A DNA stretch of 64,000 nucleotides from a virus. The notes below the pieces were generated by a model. It did not search any database and was not told the DNA's origin. It saw nothing but the letters and a program-made list of their open reading frames with translations. The DNA lies in IMG/VR virus record IMGVR_UViG_3300044691_000371, positions 20,827-84,826 of that record; one strand, given 5' to 3'. A program made the translations under genes and the position numbers. Below are positions 23,824-31,660 of the stretch, in pieces (within the stretch, counting starts at the first letter, position 1; each line of letters starts with the position of its first letter).

Positions 23824-23960
23824 TTTATTTCTTTTAAAATAGGTTCAACAAATCCAGCCCAAACTAATTCAAATTCCTTTTTACATTTATCACATTTGAA
23901 ATCTAAATTCTCCAATTCTATTAAAAACAATTGACAATGTGGGCATACTGGTTTTGTCAT
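23820..23960 (-). CDS. Small zinc-ribbon protein
   Basis: 46 residues with CPHC and CDKC knuckles (positions 6-9 and 23-26). Overlaps both neighbours. Typical accessory zinc ribbon, function unknown. Confidence 0.55.
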   Translation of the reverse strand: MTKPVCPHCQLFLIELENLDFKCDKCKKEFELVWAGFVEPILKEIK

Positions 23961-24277
23961 TCTATTCGAATATTAATTGTTTGTTTCCCTTCAATTTCGA
24001 TATCTTGGCGTGGTGCCCCGTATCTTGAATCCATTAAAACTTTATAAGCTTGTGAATCTGATTCCCTCGCTGCTCTTATTTGGGCTAACGTTATCAAATC
24101 TTCTTGAGATAACATTTCTTCAACTCCGCTTAATGGATTCTTTGCCTTTATTTCAACGTCAAGCCACTTTTTAGCTATCGTTGCCCTGTTCTTTACTCCT
24201 GCTGGTCTTCCATTTTTTTCCGGTTGGTTTTCAGGTGTAAATACTTTTCCTACTTTATTACCCTTTTGAAATGGCAT
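23957..24277 (-). CDS. Terminase small subunit-like protein
   Basis: 106 residues. Begins MPFQKGNKVGKVFTPENQPE with KNGRPAGVKN, then two helices (IAKKWLDVEIKA, DLITLAQIRAAR) and ends SRYGAPRQDIEIEG. This is the usual layout of small, basic terminase small subunits (DUF5681-like). It would recognise the packaging site and hand DNA to TerL, which lies 12 kb away. Confidence 0.6.
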   Translation of the reverse strand: MPFQKGNKVGKVFTPENQPEKNGRPAGVKNRATIAKKWLDVEIKAKNPLSGVEEMLSQEDLITLAQIRAARESDSQAYKVLMDSRYGAPRQDIEIEGKQTINIRIE

Positions 24278-24305
24278 GTCGTTACTGTGTCGTTTTGTGT
24301 AGCTT

Positions 24306-24337
24306 CAAAGTTAGTATTTAAATATGCAAACTTGCAA
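24306..24337 (-). promoter_or_regulatory. Bacteroidetes-type promoter (variant)
   Basis: TTG (24337-24335), 21-base spacer, TAACTTTG (24313-24306). Lacks the CAAATACAAAAAC extension seen in others. Drives the small-terminase gene, start near 24300. Confidence 0.6.
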
Positions 24338-24356
24338 TTTTATTTTTGTTTTACTT

Positions 24357-24494
24357 TTATCGTTTCCTTTGTTGAAGGCATTCAATTCTATGAATTTTGT
24401 CTACTTGTTTAATAAATCTGATATAGGTTGATCTAAATAAAATTCTTATTGTACCTATCGGTATATTATGTGAATATGCTGAATGTTTTTGCAT
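24357..24494 (-). CDS. Small basic protein
   Basis: 45 residues, MQKHSAYSHNIPIGTIRILF then basic HRIECLQQRKR. Weak evidence: uninterrupted frame of 45 codons in an otherwise gene-free gap, near a promoter. Unknown. Confidence 0.35.
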   Translation of the reverse strand: MQKHSAYSHNIPIGTIRILFRSTYIRFIKQVDKIHRIECLQQRKR

Positions 24495-24495
24495 T

Positions 24496-24765
24496 TTAAG
24501 TTGCTATCGCTTTTAATATTTGATTGTGATGGGTTCTGTATCTTGCATTTGCTTTTCTTAATTCTTGATGCTGCCATCTATCTTCGCCTGTAAGTATCTT
24601 TAAAGCTATTGTTACGTTGTATTCTTCAACTGAATACCTGCTTCTACAATACCTCCATTCAGGCCCATAAACTATATTTGTTTTGGTGTCTATCATCTCT
24701 GAATAGCCGTGAACGTTTGTGAATTTAAAACGCTTTCTGAATTTTTTAAGCAATTTAGTTTTCAT
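24496..24765 (-). CDS. Unknown basic phage protein
   Basis: 89 residues, strongly basic (MKTKLLKKFRKRFKFTN at the start, ATYRTHH-type end KANARYRTHHNQIL). May bind nucleic acid. Unknown family. Confidence 0.55.
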   Translation of the reverse strand: MKTKLLKKFRKRFKFTNVHGYSEMIDTKTNIVYGPEWRYCRSRYSVEEYNVTIALKILTGEDRWQHQELRKANARYRTHHNQILKAIAT

Positions 24766-24777
24766 TTGTTTAATTAG

Positions 24778-24975
24778 TTAGTCTTCCCACGCATATAATT
24801 CGTCAAACTCTTTTTCATCCATTTTTGTGTACTCAATCCCTGTAACCTCTTTTCGCGGTATTTCAAGTGATTTCAATATCCCTTTTATTTCGCCCTCTTG
24901 TTTATACTGTTCGGGCGTTAATATCAATGTATTATAATTTAAAAAGGTTATTTTGATTACATCTATTTGATTCAT
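24778..24975 (-). CDS. Unknown phage protein
   Basis: 65 residues, MNQIDVIKITFLNYNTLILT, acidic C-terminus (YTKMDEKEFDELYAWED). Unknown. Confidence 0.55.
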   Translation of the reverse strand: MNQIDVIKITFLNYNTLILTPEQYKQEGEIKGILKSLEIPRKEVTGIEYTKMDEKEFDELYAWED

Positions 24976-25010
24976 AAGCTATTAAATATATATTTCGCCT
25001 TTTAGCTTTT

Positions 25011-25601
25011 TTAAAGTTTAACCCTTTTGTTAGTTGGCATCCATGTTCTTGTGCTATGGTTTTTAAGGAACTTATTAAATTCGTTTTCCTTTGCCTGTAA
25101 TTCTTTATCGTAATCCCAATTTTCGCTTAATTTGTCTTGAAAAAGTTCTGAAATATTTATTTCGCCGAAGCTCGTTTCTTCACATAAAACTAATCTTAAT
25201 TGATCGATAGTTATCCAATTATTAGAATTTTCAATATCGCTATTTAAATCTTCTAAATAATCTTCAATTTCGTCTTGGCTAAAAAAGTATTTATCATCGC
25301 TATCGTATAGATGAAGGCAAGCTTTACCGTCCCATTCAACTAATTTAAGCTTTTCGAAATTTTCAGCGTCTTTCTTATTTTGGCAATCGAAACAATATTT
25401 TTGATATGTATAATCTTTCTCAAATTCAATTCCGCAATCAATACAGTCTGCGTGTGTAGCTAATTGATCTTTACTTATCCTATCAGCCCAATATGTTATC
25501 CCATTAGCTGTAAACGTGTTTTGTTCGCGTTTTTCTTTACCTTCAATAATATCTTTTAGATTTACTTTAGGATTTGGTTCTTTCAATTGTGAATTTTTCA
25601 T
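25011..25601 (-). CDS. Zinc-ribbon phage protein
   Basis: 196 residues. One zinc ribbon (CIDCGIEF ... YCFDCQNKK around residues 53-75), acidic C-terminal half with many Glu/Asn/Tyr. Similar proteins occur beside ParB and terminase genes in Bacteroidetes phages. Function unknown. Confidence 0.6.
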   Translation of the reverse strand: MKNSQLKEPNPKVNLKDIIEGKEKREQNTFTANGITYWADRISKDQLATHADCIDCGIEFEKDYTYQKYCFDCQNKKDAENFEKLKLVEWDGKACLHLYDSDDKYFFSQDEIEDYLEDLNSDIENSNNWITIDQLRLVLCEETSFGEINISELFQDKLSENWDYDKELQAKENEFNKFLKNHSTRTWMPTNKRVKL

Positions 25602-25605
25602 CTTC

Positions 25606-26157
25606 TTATTCTTTCGGTTTCTTTTTTCCTAACCAACAATTAAACCCCTCTTTTTTAAGTCTTTCGTATAAAACTTCTTGGCTTGCAAGGCTATCAAATT
25701 CAACTGTTAACAAAATATGTTTCGGATTTGTGGCCTCAAAATTTACGCTTGTTGTTGCCTTTTCTGGTTCAGTTTCCCATAATCCAAATAACGATATATC
25801 GCCCCAATTTTCATTGAGTTGCGTCCAATCCCAATCACCACTATTAACATTATCGCGGATGGAGTACTCTTTTAGCTTCTCTACTGTCGTTTCGGGTGGC
25901 AATACAAAGCATAACACCTCTTTATATTTTAAGTCCTTATACAGCCCCAGACGTTGGTTACCAGCTATCACAACATAGTTATCTTCAAAAGGATAAACTA
26001 ATAAGCATTTCCATTCGGCTATCTCCGGGCTTTCTACAATTGATTTTCGTAATGCATCTTTTGCGCCGCTCGTTATCTTGCGTGGGTTTTTAGGCAATCC
26101 AGATATCTGCCCATTATTACCCTTTAGCTTAGATATTTTTATTAATTGTTGCTGCAT
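25606..26157 (-). CDS. ParB/sulfiredoxin-like protein
   Basis: 183 residues if begun at ATG 26157 (MQQQLIKISKL), just after the preceding stop. NPRKITSGAKDALRKSI then VVIAGNQRLGLYKDLKYKEV is the ParB/Srx nuclease-like core (GNxR-type). In phages this fold is common next to terminase and DNA-modification genes. Catalytic role (nuclease, CTP use or base modification) cannot be told from sequence. Confidence 0.8.
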   Translation of the reverse strand: MQQQLIKISKLKGNNGQISGLPKNPRKITSGAKDALRKSIVESPEIAEWKCLLVYPFEDNYVVIAGNQRLGLYKDLKYKEVLCFVLPPETTVEKLKEYSIRDNVNSGDWDWTQLNENWGDISLFGLWETEPEKATTSVNFEATNPKHILLTVEFDSLASQEVLYERLKKEGFNCWLGKKKPKE

Positions 26158-26158
26158 C

Positions 26159-26389
26159 TTAATTATAATTTTCAATTTTGTTTAAAGGCTTAATTAAAAG
26201 CTTATGACGCTCTTTTTTGCCTTGTTTCATGAACTGATATTCGATTGAACCAACACAATAGGCAACCGAAGCAAATAAGGTTGTAATTACAAATAACTCT
26301 CCTAAATCGGCCTGTTTTCCTATCGCTAAAACTGTAAACATTATCAGCAATGTTTTGCCAATGTACTTTATCGTAAAAATTATTTTCAT
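26159..26389 (-). CDS. Small membrane protein
   Basis: 76 residues with two membrane segments (LLIMFTVLAIG and LFVITTLFASVAYCVGS) and a basic C-terminal tail. Unknown. Confidence 0.55.
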   Translation of the reverse strand: MKIIFTIKYIGKTLLIMFTVLAIGKQADLGELFVITTLFASVAYCVGSIEYQFMKQGKKERHKLLIKPLNKIENYN

Positions 26390-26408
26390 TGCTTCAATAG
26401 TTTAATTG

Positions 26409-26675
26409 TTAGTTTTTACTTGCTGTTTTTGCTTTGGCCGGTTTAGCCTTTAATTTATTTTCAAAAATGATAGCTGATTGTTGGTAAATGCTGTCTAATT
26501 TATCGCGAAGTATTCCGTCAATATGCAGTTGGTGAAGATTTTGTTGGATAATCAATGAGTTTCGGTAAATGGTTTTTACCTCATTGGAATCAAATTTAAT
26601 TGAATCGCGCTTAACCTGGGCTGTTACTGTGAATGTTAAAAGCAGGATAGTAAGTAATAGGATTGTTTTTTTCAT
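26409..26675 (-). CDS. Exported protein
   Basis: 88 residues with a clear signal peptide (KKTILLLTILLLTFTVTAQ, cleavage after TAQ), then a helical mature part ending Lys/Ala-rich. Unknown; probably periplasmic. Confidence 0.6.
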   Translation of the reverse strand: MKKTILLLTILLLTFTVTAQVKRDSIKFDSNEVKTIYRNSLIIQQNLHQLHIDGILRDKLDSIYQQSAIIFENKLKAKPAKAKTASKN

Positions 26676-26676
26676 A

Positions 26677-27114
26677 TTAATAATCGTTTATTTTTATTGT
26701 TTTACCTTCTTTTATTAATATACAGGGTTGCACTTCTTTGCCATTTATGGTATAAAATCCATCGATCAAGCTGAATGAACCCCACGACGACTGCCAATAC
26801 GGCGGCGTCATTTTAATAATATCTTTCTTTACTATTGTGATTTTCTTTCGCCAATCCCAATTTGAAGCCTCAATATAAGTTCTCTTTAAACCCTTGCATA
26901 GGTGTTTTTTATGACTGCCGATTTCAATCCATACAGAACAATTACATGTTTCTGTAACTATTTTATAAGATGTACTGTCTTTGCCATCAAGTGAATAATA
27001 CTTGGTAGTTGTATCTCGCCATTTTTCATACCCGCAGTATCTCCAATGTTGTTTTTGCCCAAAACAGCATATTGCCAATATCAGTAAAATGGTTGTTAAT
27101 ATGATTTTTTTCAT
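26677..27114 (-). CDS. Exported protein, Trp/Cys-rich
   Basis: 145 residues from ATG 27114. Signal peptide MKKIILTTILLILAICCFGQ (possible lipobox with C), mature part with several Trp and Cys (TETCNCSVWIEI, YWQSSWGSF). A longer start at 27150 would put 12 residues before the signal and is rejected. Unknown. Confidence 0.6.
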   Translation of the reverse strand: MKKIILTTILLILAICCFGQKQHWRYCGYEKWRDTTTKYYSLDGKDSTSYKIVTETCNCSVWIEIGSHKKHLCKGLKRTYIEASNWDWRKKITIVKKDIIKMTPPYWQSSWGSFSLIDGFYTINGKEVQPCILIKEGKTIKINDY

Positions 27115-27116
27115 GT

Positions 27117-27209
27117 TTAAAAGATTAAGTAAATCAATAAATAAAGGCAAATAGTTAATAAGCTACCAACTATAATAGTTGAGGCCGCACATGTGTAGGG
27201 ATGTTCCAT
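27117..27209 (-). CDS. Tiny membrane protein
   Basis: 30 residues, mostly hydrophobic (TIIVGSLLTICLYLLIYLIF). Weak but its borders touch the neighbouring genes. Unknown. Confidence 0.35.
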   Translation of the reverse strand: MEHPYTCAASTIIVGSLLTICLYLLIYLIF

Positions 27210-27213
27210 ATCG

Positions 27214-27297
27214 TTAATAATTATGCGTTATCTGCTTATAAATCGCAATTACTACCAGGGTTATAGCCGCCAGTATTAAAAAGTATTTTGGCTTCAT
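27214..27297 (-). CDS. Tiny membrane protein
   Basis: 27 residues with one hydrophobic segment (YFLILAAITLVVIAIY). Overlaps the stop of the upstream gene. Unknown. Confidence 0.35.
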   Translation of the reverse strand: MKPKYFLILAAITLVVIAIYKQITHNY

Positions 27298-27488
27298 TAT
27301 TTTAATAGATCAATTCCAAAAATCATTTTATCTGGTACATGAAACATTTCTTTCCAGCTTAAAACAACGTCCTTTTTGTCAGTTTTCTCCTCAATTATCC
27401 AGGCAGGTATCCAACTTTTAAAATAAAGCTTTGCGCTTATTCCTGTTGATGTTACCTTGATAACGATCTTTTGCTGTGGTGTTTTCAC
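27297..27488 (-). CDS. Small beta-rich protein
   Basis: 63 residues (IVIKVTSTGISAKLYFKSWI). Unknown. Stop overlaps the next start. Confidence 0.5.
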   Translation of the reverse strand: MKTPQQKIVIKVTSTGISAKLYFKSWIPAWIIEEKTDKKDVVLSWKEMFHVPDKMIFGIDLLK

Positions 27489-27490
27489 TT

Positions 27491-27625
27491 TTAATATTTA
27501 TCAAAGTGGATAACTCCGAAATGAGCCATAGTAATTAGTGTAATAATAATTATTATCATGCCAATGATAAATACCCTTATTTGGGTCTTGTTGTCTGCGT
27601 TTTGTAATTTGTTAATTGTTTTCAT
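27491..27625 (-). CDS. Small membrane protein
   Basis: 44 residues with one hydrophobic segment (VFIIGMIIIIITLITMAHF). Lies just after the leader hairpin at 27662. Unknown. Confidence 0.45.
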   Translation of the reverse strand: MKTINKLQNADNKTQIRVFIIGMIIIIITLITMAHFGVIHFDKY

Positions 27626-27661
27626 GATGTAATATTTTAAAATTGTTGTTTGCTTTTAGAA

Positions 27662-27707
27662 ATAGTACGCTGCACTTGCTTTTTATTGCCGGACTTCCGC
27701 GTACTAT
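27662..27707 (-). ncRNA. Leader hairpin with 9-bp closing stem
   Basis: ATAGTACGC (27707-27699 on minus) and GCGTACTAT (27670-27662) pair perfectly, enclosing about 28 bases with GGAAGTCC. It is inside the leader of the transcript starting near 27725 from the promoter at 27731. Could be a regulatory leader for 27491-27625. Same class of 9-bp closed element as at 46818-46911. Confidence 0.45.
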
Positions 27708-27730
27708 CTTTTATTCTTTGTTTTACGAAT

Positions 27731-27761
27731 CAAATGTATAAATAGTTTTCGTAATTGCAAA
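27731..27761 (-). promoter_or_regulatory. Bacteroidetes-type promoter
   Basis: TTTG (27761-27758), 19-base spacer, TACATTTG (27738-27731), with the shared TTTGCAATTACGAAAAC variant of the upstream element. Start near 27726. Confidence 0.75.
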
Positions 27762-27763
27762 CT

Positions 27764-27934
27764 TTATTTTAAAATATTATGATTTTTTATTTCCAGATGG
27801 AATAATGTTTCGTTTTCACTGAAATTTTGAAGTTTTTTATTTTCACCTGAAAATAGAAAATGATAGGTATTACTGAATTTAAAGGGGTCTTCCCAATCAA
27901 GTTTTAACTTGCTATCAATATATTCGTTGCTCAA
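27764..27934 (-). CDS. Small protein, unknown (TTG start)
   Basis: 56 residues from TTG 27934 overlapping the upstream TGA; contains DWEDPFKFSNTYHFLFSGENK. Its stop lies within the promoter region of the next transcript. Unknown. Confidence 0.4.
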   Translation of the reverse strand: MSNEYIDSKLKLDWEDPFKFSNTYHFLFSGENKKLQNFSENETLFHLEIKNHNILK

Positions 27935-28086
27935 AATCCTAACTCCTTTTCATCGATAAATTCAGTGATGATATATCCTTTGTCTGAATCGTTAGCTATA
28001 ATTAAGTTATTAGAATAGCCTTTTTTTTCGATATTTATTAAGTCTTGCTCCTGAATATCTTCAACGTTTAATTTAGGTTCTTCCAT
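27931..28086 (-). CDS. Small acidic protein
   Basis: 51 residues starting MEEPKLNVEDIQEQDLINIE. Overlaps both neighbours. Unknown. Confidence 0.45.
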   Translation of the reverse strand: MEEPKLNVEDIQEQDLINIEKKGYSNNLIIANDSDKGYIITEFIDEKELGF

Positions 28087-28088
28087 AA

Positions 28089-28310
28089 TTAATTAAATAT
28101 AAAAACTTCTTTATTCTGCTGCTTAAACTCTCTTTCGCGTATTCCTGATGCTAATTTTAAATAAACCTGCTTATTATCTATTGTCGATGTAAAATATATT
28201 TCCTAGGCAATATCTTCAATCTCAAAACATTTTTCAATTGGCTTAGTAGGTTTGTGTTTAATCCTTTTGCCGTCTTGATATTGGATTAGTCTATTTCTGT
28301 GATCTTTCAT
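28089..28310 (-). pseudogene. Small protein interrupted by an in-frame TAG
   Basis: From ATG 28310: 35 residues ending KCFEIEDIA, TAG at 28205-28203, then EIYFTSTIDNKQVYLKLASG to the end in the same frame (74 codons in all). The continuing pattern suggests a single nonsense change or amber readthrough; with the TAA case at 16156-16500 this is the second such interruption. Confidence 0.55.
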
Positions 28311-28313
28311 AGC

Positions 28314-28595
28314 TTATTTGTGTGCTTCAATAAATTGGTCAAGTTTAAACTTTTTAGGATTCCAAAGTACGTTTTTATAAATGTACATGCAATCATTTAA
28401 TGCAGTTGTCATGCAATATGATAAGTCTAAAACCGGCTTTTGTCTCTTTACGCTTTCTTCCCAATTTAGACATGCTACAAGTTTTTCACCTTTGTATTCT
28501 ACCCAATTCATTGAAGGGCAATCATCTGGTAACCAATGTGGCGGTTTCCAATTTTCAAAGTTAAGATCAAAATTTTCTATCTCTTTATTTGTCAT
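28314..28595 (-). CDS. Unknown phage protein
   Basis: 93 residues, Trp/Cys-rich (NWKPPHWLPDDCPSMNW near the N-terminus; ALNDCMYIYKNVLW later). Unknown. Overlaps the upstream gene. Confidence 0.55.
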   Translation of the reverse strand: MTNKEIENFDLNFENWKPPHWLPDDCPSMNWVEYKGEKLVACLNWEESVKRQKPVLDLSYCMTTALNDCMYIYKNVLWNPKKFKLDQFIEAHK

Positions 28596-28827
28596 CTTGA
28601 GGGTGTTTATTTAAACCTGCTGCTTCCATTGCTCTATAAAGTTCAATTATTGCTTTTCTAACACGTTCATGTTTATTTGTATTTCCTCCGCTCATAGCAA
28701 ATCTACAGGCAAGTTTTTTAAACTTTGGTTGACTTTCCATAAGGATAATATACGGATCGCTATTACCGCCCCATTCCATCCAAAAATGACAATCAGTTAT
28801 ATCGCAATCATCTGTTAGTAATGCCAT
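28585..28827 (-). CDS. Unknown phage protein
   Basis: 80 residues with Cys/Trp pattern at the start (DCDITDCHFWMEWG) and a helical C-terminus. Unknown. Confidence 0.55.
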   Translation of the reverse strand: MALLTDDCDITDCHFWMEWGGNSDPYIILMESQPKFKKLACRFAMSGGNTNKHERVRKAIIELYRAMEAAGLNKHPQDDK

Positions 28828-28828
28828 T

Positions 28829-29425
28829 TTATTTCCAAGTTAAGTTTAAATATGAATATGCTTTAATTAATTCCTTATCGGTTAAAAACTCTTTTATCTT
28901 CTCAAAGCGATTTAAAGCGATTTGATACACTTTCATTTTTGACCGTGTATTTGCATCTGAATCATATTTATCATGGCACTGGCAGCCTCCTAAGAATCCT
29001 GCACCCATAAATAAGATATTATCTTCATTCATTGCTATCGATTTGAAATTGCATTTTTCAAGAATATGGGCGCAGCAGCTTCTCTTCGCAAACTTATTAA
29101 ATGCTTGTAATGGTTGTCCGCAGTTTTCGCAATTATAAGGCATTCTTAAAGCTATTCGGCTATAAAATTCATCCAGTTTTTGCTTATCAGTCTTTTCTTT
29201 TTCGGTTAAAACTTTAGGCTTACTTGTGATAGTTGAACGTCCCTTATTTACCTGTTTTAAAGCTTCACGTTCAATCCAAACAAATTCGTCACCTTTAGTT
29301 ACATCTCTTGTTTTTTGATAGCATACAAACACACAATCGCCGTTCTGATCGAGTTCTACCCAGACAGGTATTCCATTTGCTGAAAGCTCTGTTCCACGTT
29401 TATATTTGGTTACTTGTGTTATCAC
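28829..29425 (-). CDS. NinG-like zinc HNH nuclease
   Basis: 198 residues, GTG start. C-terminal region NCENCGQPLQAFNKFAKRSCCAHI and later GCQCHDKYDS resembles lambda NinG (Rap)-type recombination endonuclease: zinc-binding Cys pairs with an AHI-x-CHD HNH-like core. The first 80 residues are a separate domain. Likely acts in recombination or replication intermediates. Assignment by motif order. Confidence 0.7.
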   Translation of the reverse strand: MITQVTKYKRGTELSANGIPVWVELDQNGDCVFVCYQKTRDVTKGDEFVWIEREALKQVNKGRSTITSKPKVLTEKEKTDKQKLDEFYSRIALRMPYNCENCGQPLQAFNKFAKRSCCAHILEKCNFKSIAMNEDNILFMGAGFLGGCQCHDKYDSDANTRSKMKVYQIALNRFEKIKEFLTDKELIKAYSYLNLTWK

Positions 29426-29598
29426 CTTGTTAACTTTTTTATAAAATCCTTAATTAAATCGCCGTTAATGAATGATTTGCTACCTCCTGCATAATCTTCA
29501 TCAAAAATCTCATTTGCGTGAAGTTTATCTTTATAATTTTTTATATCTTTTTCAAGCATCAATAAAGCATCTTCATATCTTACTCTTTGGTTTTTCAT
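29422..29598 (-). CDS. Small helical protein
   Basis: 58 residues, RYEDALLMLEKDIKNYKDKL, ending FIKKLTR. Overlaps NinG-like gene as GTGA. Unknown. Confidence 0.5.
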   Translation of the reverse strand: MKNQRVRYEDALLMLEKDIKNYKDKLHANEIFDEDYAGGSKSFINGDLIKDFIKKLTR

Positions 29599-29786
29599 AC
29601 CTTGTAAACTATTCCTTTCTGGTCAAGTATCCAGCTTTCTATTTCCGCTTGCTTTGTGGCTGGATTGTACCCAAAAAATGTAGTTTCAGGCACATAAAAA
29701 GTTCCTTGATCTTTAATGTGTAAAACCCTTGAATTACCGTACTTTACAGGCTTTTCAAGTAATGTTATCTTAGCTTTATTGCTCAT
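29595..29786 (-). CDS. Small beta-rich protein
   Basis: 63 residues from ATG 29786; strands with FGYNPATKQAEIESWILDQ. Unknown; tightly overlapped on both sides. Confidence 0.5.
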   Translation of the reverse strand: MSNKAKITLLEKPVKYGNSRVLHIKDQGTFYVPETTFFGYNPATKQAEIESWILDQKGIVYKV

Positions 29787-29965
29787 CAATATCTCCCTTT
29801 ATAATTAACTGAATCGCCGTATTTAGCTACTAAAATCCCTCTGTTAGCATTCTGGTCGATGCAAACCGGCGTTCCAAACTTTGCCCAGGCTTCCCAATAT
29901 TTTGCTTTCTTTTTTGGGTGAAGTTGCTTAAAGGCTATCTTCTCTGTCTGATTGTATGTTTTCAT
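29786..29965 (-). CDS. Small basic protein
   Basis: 59 residues, KQLHPKKKAKYWEAWAKFG, Trp/Tyr-rich. Unknown. Confidence 0.5.
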   Translation of the reverse strand: MKTYNQTEKIAFKQLHPKKKAKYWEAWAKFGTPVCIDQNANRGILVAKYGDSVNYKGRY

Positions 29966-30071
29966 CGTTCATCCAGTTTGGCTCGCTGTTATCAAAATAT
30001 GATTTATTAAAACCTTTGCGAATCTGATTCACAAAAAGTATAAGTAAAATGAGTAAGGCTAAATTTATCAT
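29928..30071 (-). CDS. Small membrane-anchored protein
   Basis: 47 residues; one hydrophobic N-terminal segment (MINLALLILLILFVNQIRKG), acidic tail. ATGA overlap with the glycosyltransferase-like gene. Its 3' part overlaps the next gene by 38 bases in another frame. Confidence 0.4.
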   Translation of the reverse strand: MINLALLILLILFVNQIRKGFNKSYFDNSEPNWMNDENIQSDREDSL

Positions 30072-30925
30072 GGTTTTTTATGTTTTTCGTTAATTATCAT
30101 TGGGGTTGTGTTTACCCATTTTATTGAATGATGTATTCGAGGATGATTGCTGTTCATCATTGATACCTTTACCCCGGACGGATGCATCATAACAGTTGTA
30201 AACGCTTTACAGTATGTTCCAAATCTTAAATACATATCCGTAATGCCTGATTTGTTTGATTGTGTTGCGGTTTGATTTAAGGCAACAAAGCAGATATTTA
30301 AAAACATATCGCCCCGGCTACCTAATGTTATATAAGTGTTCACATCTTCGTTCATTGCACCGATAAAATTAAACGGCCTTTCAGTTGAGCAAAAAAATGA
30401 GTTCATACACTTTCTTTTCGGAAATCTGTATAGTTGTTTCCCGTTATCAAATCCGCCTATGAAGTCTCCGTTTTGAGCAAATGCAATAGATAAAAAGTTG
30501 TTTTGTTTGTAATAATCTAACAGTAACTTAAACATTTTATCTAAGTTTTTTATGATAAAAAGGCTATTATTTGTTTCGACTAATTTATATCTAAAGTCGG
30601 TATAGTCGTCGTCTAATTGAACAAAATAAGTAATTCCTAATTCTTTAGCTATTTCAAAACATGCATTTCGTGCGTGTGTTATAGTTCGGAGTTCATCGAA
30701 ATTATTTCCTTCGTCAACTTTATCAGCATGATATTTTTTATCGAAAATCTTTACATTTTCAATCCCAAAACTTTTTATGTATTCATCGACTTTTTTATCT
30801 TCATTGTCAACTATGAAAAATATTCTGCCTGTATAACCGCATTTTTTTAAAGTAGGTAAGGTCTTAATATTATGTGGCCTCCCGTGTGTTAAAATGAAAA
30901 CTGCAAAGTCGTTATTCTGCTCCAT
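30068..30925 (-). CDS. TET-associated-type glycosyltransferase (TAGT)
   Basis: 285 residues from ATG 30925. N-terminal FAVFILTHGRPHNIKTLPTL, IVDNEDKKVDEYIK, DEGNNFDELRTITHARNACF and FVQLDDDYTDFRYK (DDD 105-107) match the phage family named TAGT/GREB1-like glycosyltransferase, predicted to glycosylate modified bases in DNA. C-terminal NEDVNTYITLGSRGDMFLN is the second conserved block. An alternative is a glycan role. Next genes include a methyltransferase and a radical-SAM-like protein. The chosen start overlaps the upstream stop by 14 bases. Confidence 0.75.
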   Translation of the reverse strand: MEQNNDFAVFILTHGRPHNIKTLPTLKKCGYTGRIFFIVDNEDKKVDEYIKSFGIENVKIFDKKYHADKVDEGNNFDELRTITHARNACFEIAKELGITYFVQLDDDYTDFRYKLVETNNSLFIIKNLDKMFKLLLDYYKQNNFLSIAFAQNGDFIGGFDNGKQLYRFPKRKCMNSFFCSTERPFNFIGAMNEDVNTYITLGSRGDMFLNICFVALNQTATQSNKSGITDMYLRFGTYCKAFTTVMMHPSGVKVSMMNSNHPRIHHSIKWVNTTPMIINEKHKKP

Positions 30926-31313
30926 ATTCTTCCATGTATTGCGACTTAATATCATCACACAATCTTATATATCCGTATTCGATTGCCTTATTAAAATCAA
31001 TTATTACAAGTGCTGAACGTTCCATTAAGTGTTGCATTTCTTTACTTGAATGAGCGTAATAATCAGCAATCTTTTCGTAGTGAAAAACGTTATGCCTTTT
31101 TGCCGCTTCTATCAAAAATGTTTTTTCATCTTCGCTAACATTTGAAGTCTGAATTTCCCTGATTATACGCTTTGTTTTGCTATCTTCTAAAAGTTCTAAA
31201 AGATGTGGCTTTACGTTTTTAGGTTCGTAAATCGGTGCTTCAATCTTTGATGAATACTTTTTATCTTCTTCTTTTTCAAGATGATCGTTACCGAATAAAT
31301 TAACTTGCTTCAT
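30912..31313 (-). CDS. TAGT-linked phage protein, unknown
   Basis: 133 residues from ATG 31313 (MKQVNLFGNDHLEKEE). Helical core SEDEKTFLIEAAKRHNVFHYEKIADYYAHSSKEMQ and ALVIIDFNKAIEYGYIRL. Proteins of this kind accompany TAGT genes in phages I have seen described, but its role is unknown. Confidence 0.55.
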   Translation of the reverse strand: MKQVNLFGNDHLEKEEDKKYSSKIEAPIYEPKNVKPHLLELLEDSKTKRIIREIQTSNVSEDEKTFLIEAAKRHNVFHYEKIADYYAHSSKEMQHLMERSALVIIDFNKAIEYGYIRLCDDIKSQYMEEYGAE

Positions 31314-31317
31314 ATTT

Positions 31318-31590
31318 TTATTTAACATATATCGTACTGAACGGCCACGATTCTGTTTTGCCATCTCTTTCAACTATCACAGAACTTGCTGAATATTTCC
31401 CTATGCCAGTTATATCCATTTTAACCTCACCTATTGTCCATGATTTTAAAGTTGCTTCGATCAAAGGTGTGCGGTAATTTCTTTCGCAATAAACTTGCAT
31501 CCCATCAAATAGTTCACCGCCATTATGATGAAATATAGCTAATGATTTGAGGTTTTTTCTATCTGGAAAGGTTACTTCTTGGTATTCCAT
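31318..31590 (-). CDS. Unknown phage protein
   Basis: 90 residues, beta-rich. Driven by the promoter at 31612-31643. Unknown. Confidence 0.55.
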   Translation of the reverse strand: MEYQEVTFPDRKNLKSLAIFHHNGGELFDGMQVYCERNYRTPLIEATLKSWTIGEVKMDITGIGKYSASSVIVERDGKTESWPFSTIYVK

Positions 31591-31611
31591 TTTCTTTAAT
31601 TTTTAGTTCTG

Positions 31612-31643
31612 TAAATGTATAGTTTAGTTTTTGTATTTACAAA
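31612..31643 (-). promoter_or_regulatory. Bacteroidetes-type promoter (variant -7)
   Basis: TTTG (31643-31640), 20-base spacer, TACATTTA (31619-31612), with TAAATACAAAAAC extension as in the other family members. Last base of the -7 box deviates. Confidence 0.6.
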
Positions 31644-31660
31644 CTATTTAATATAATTAT

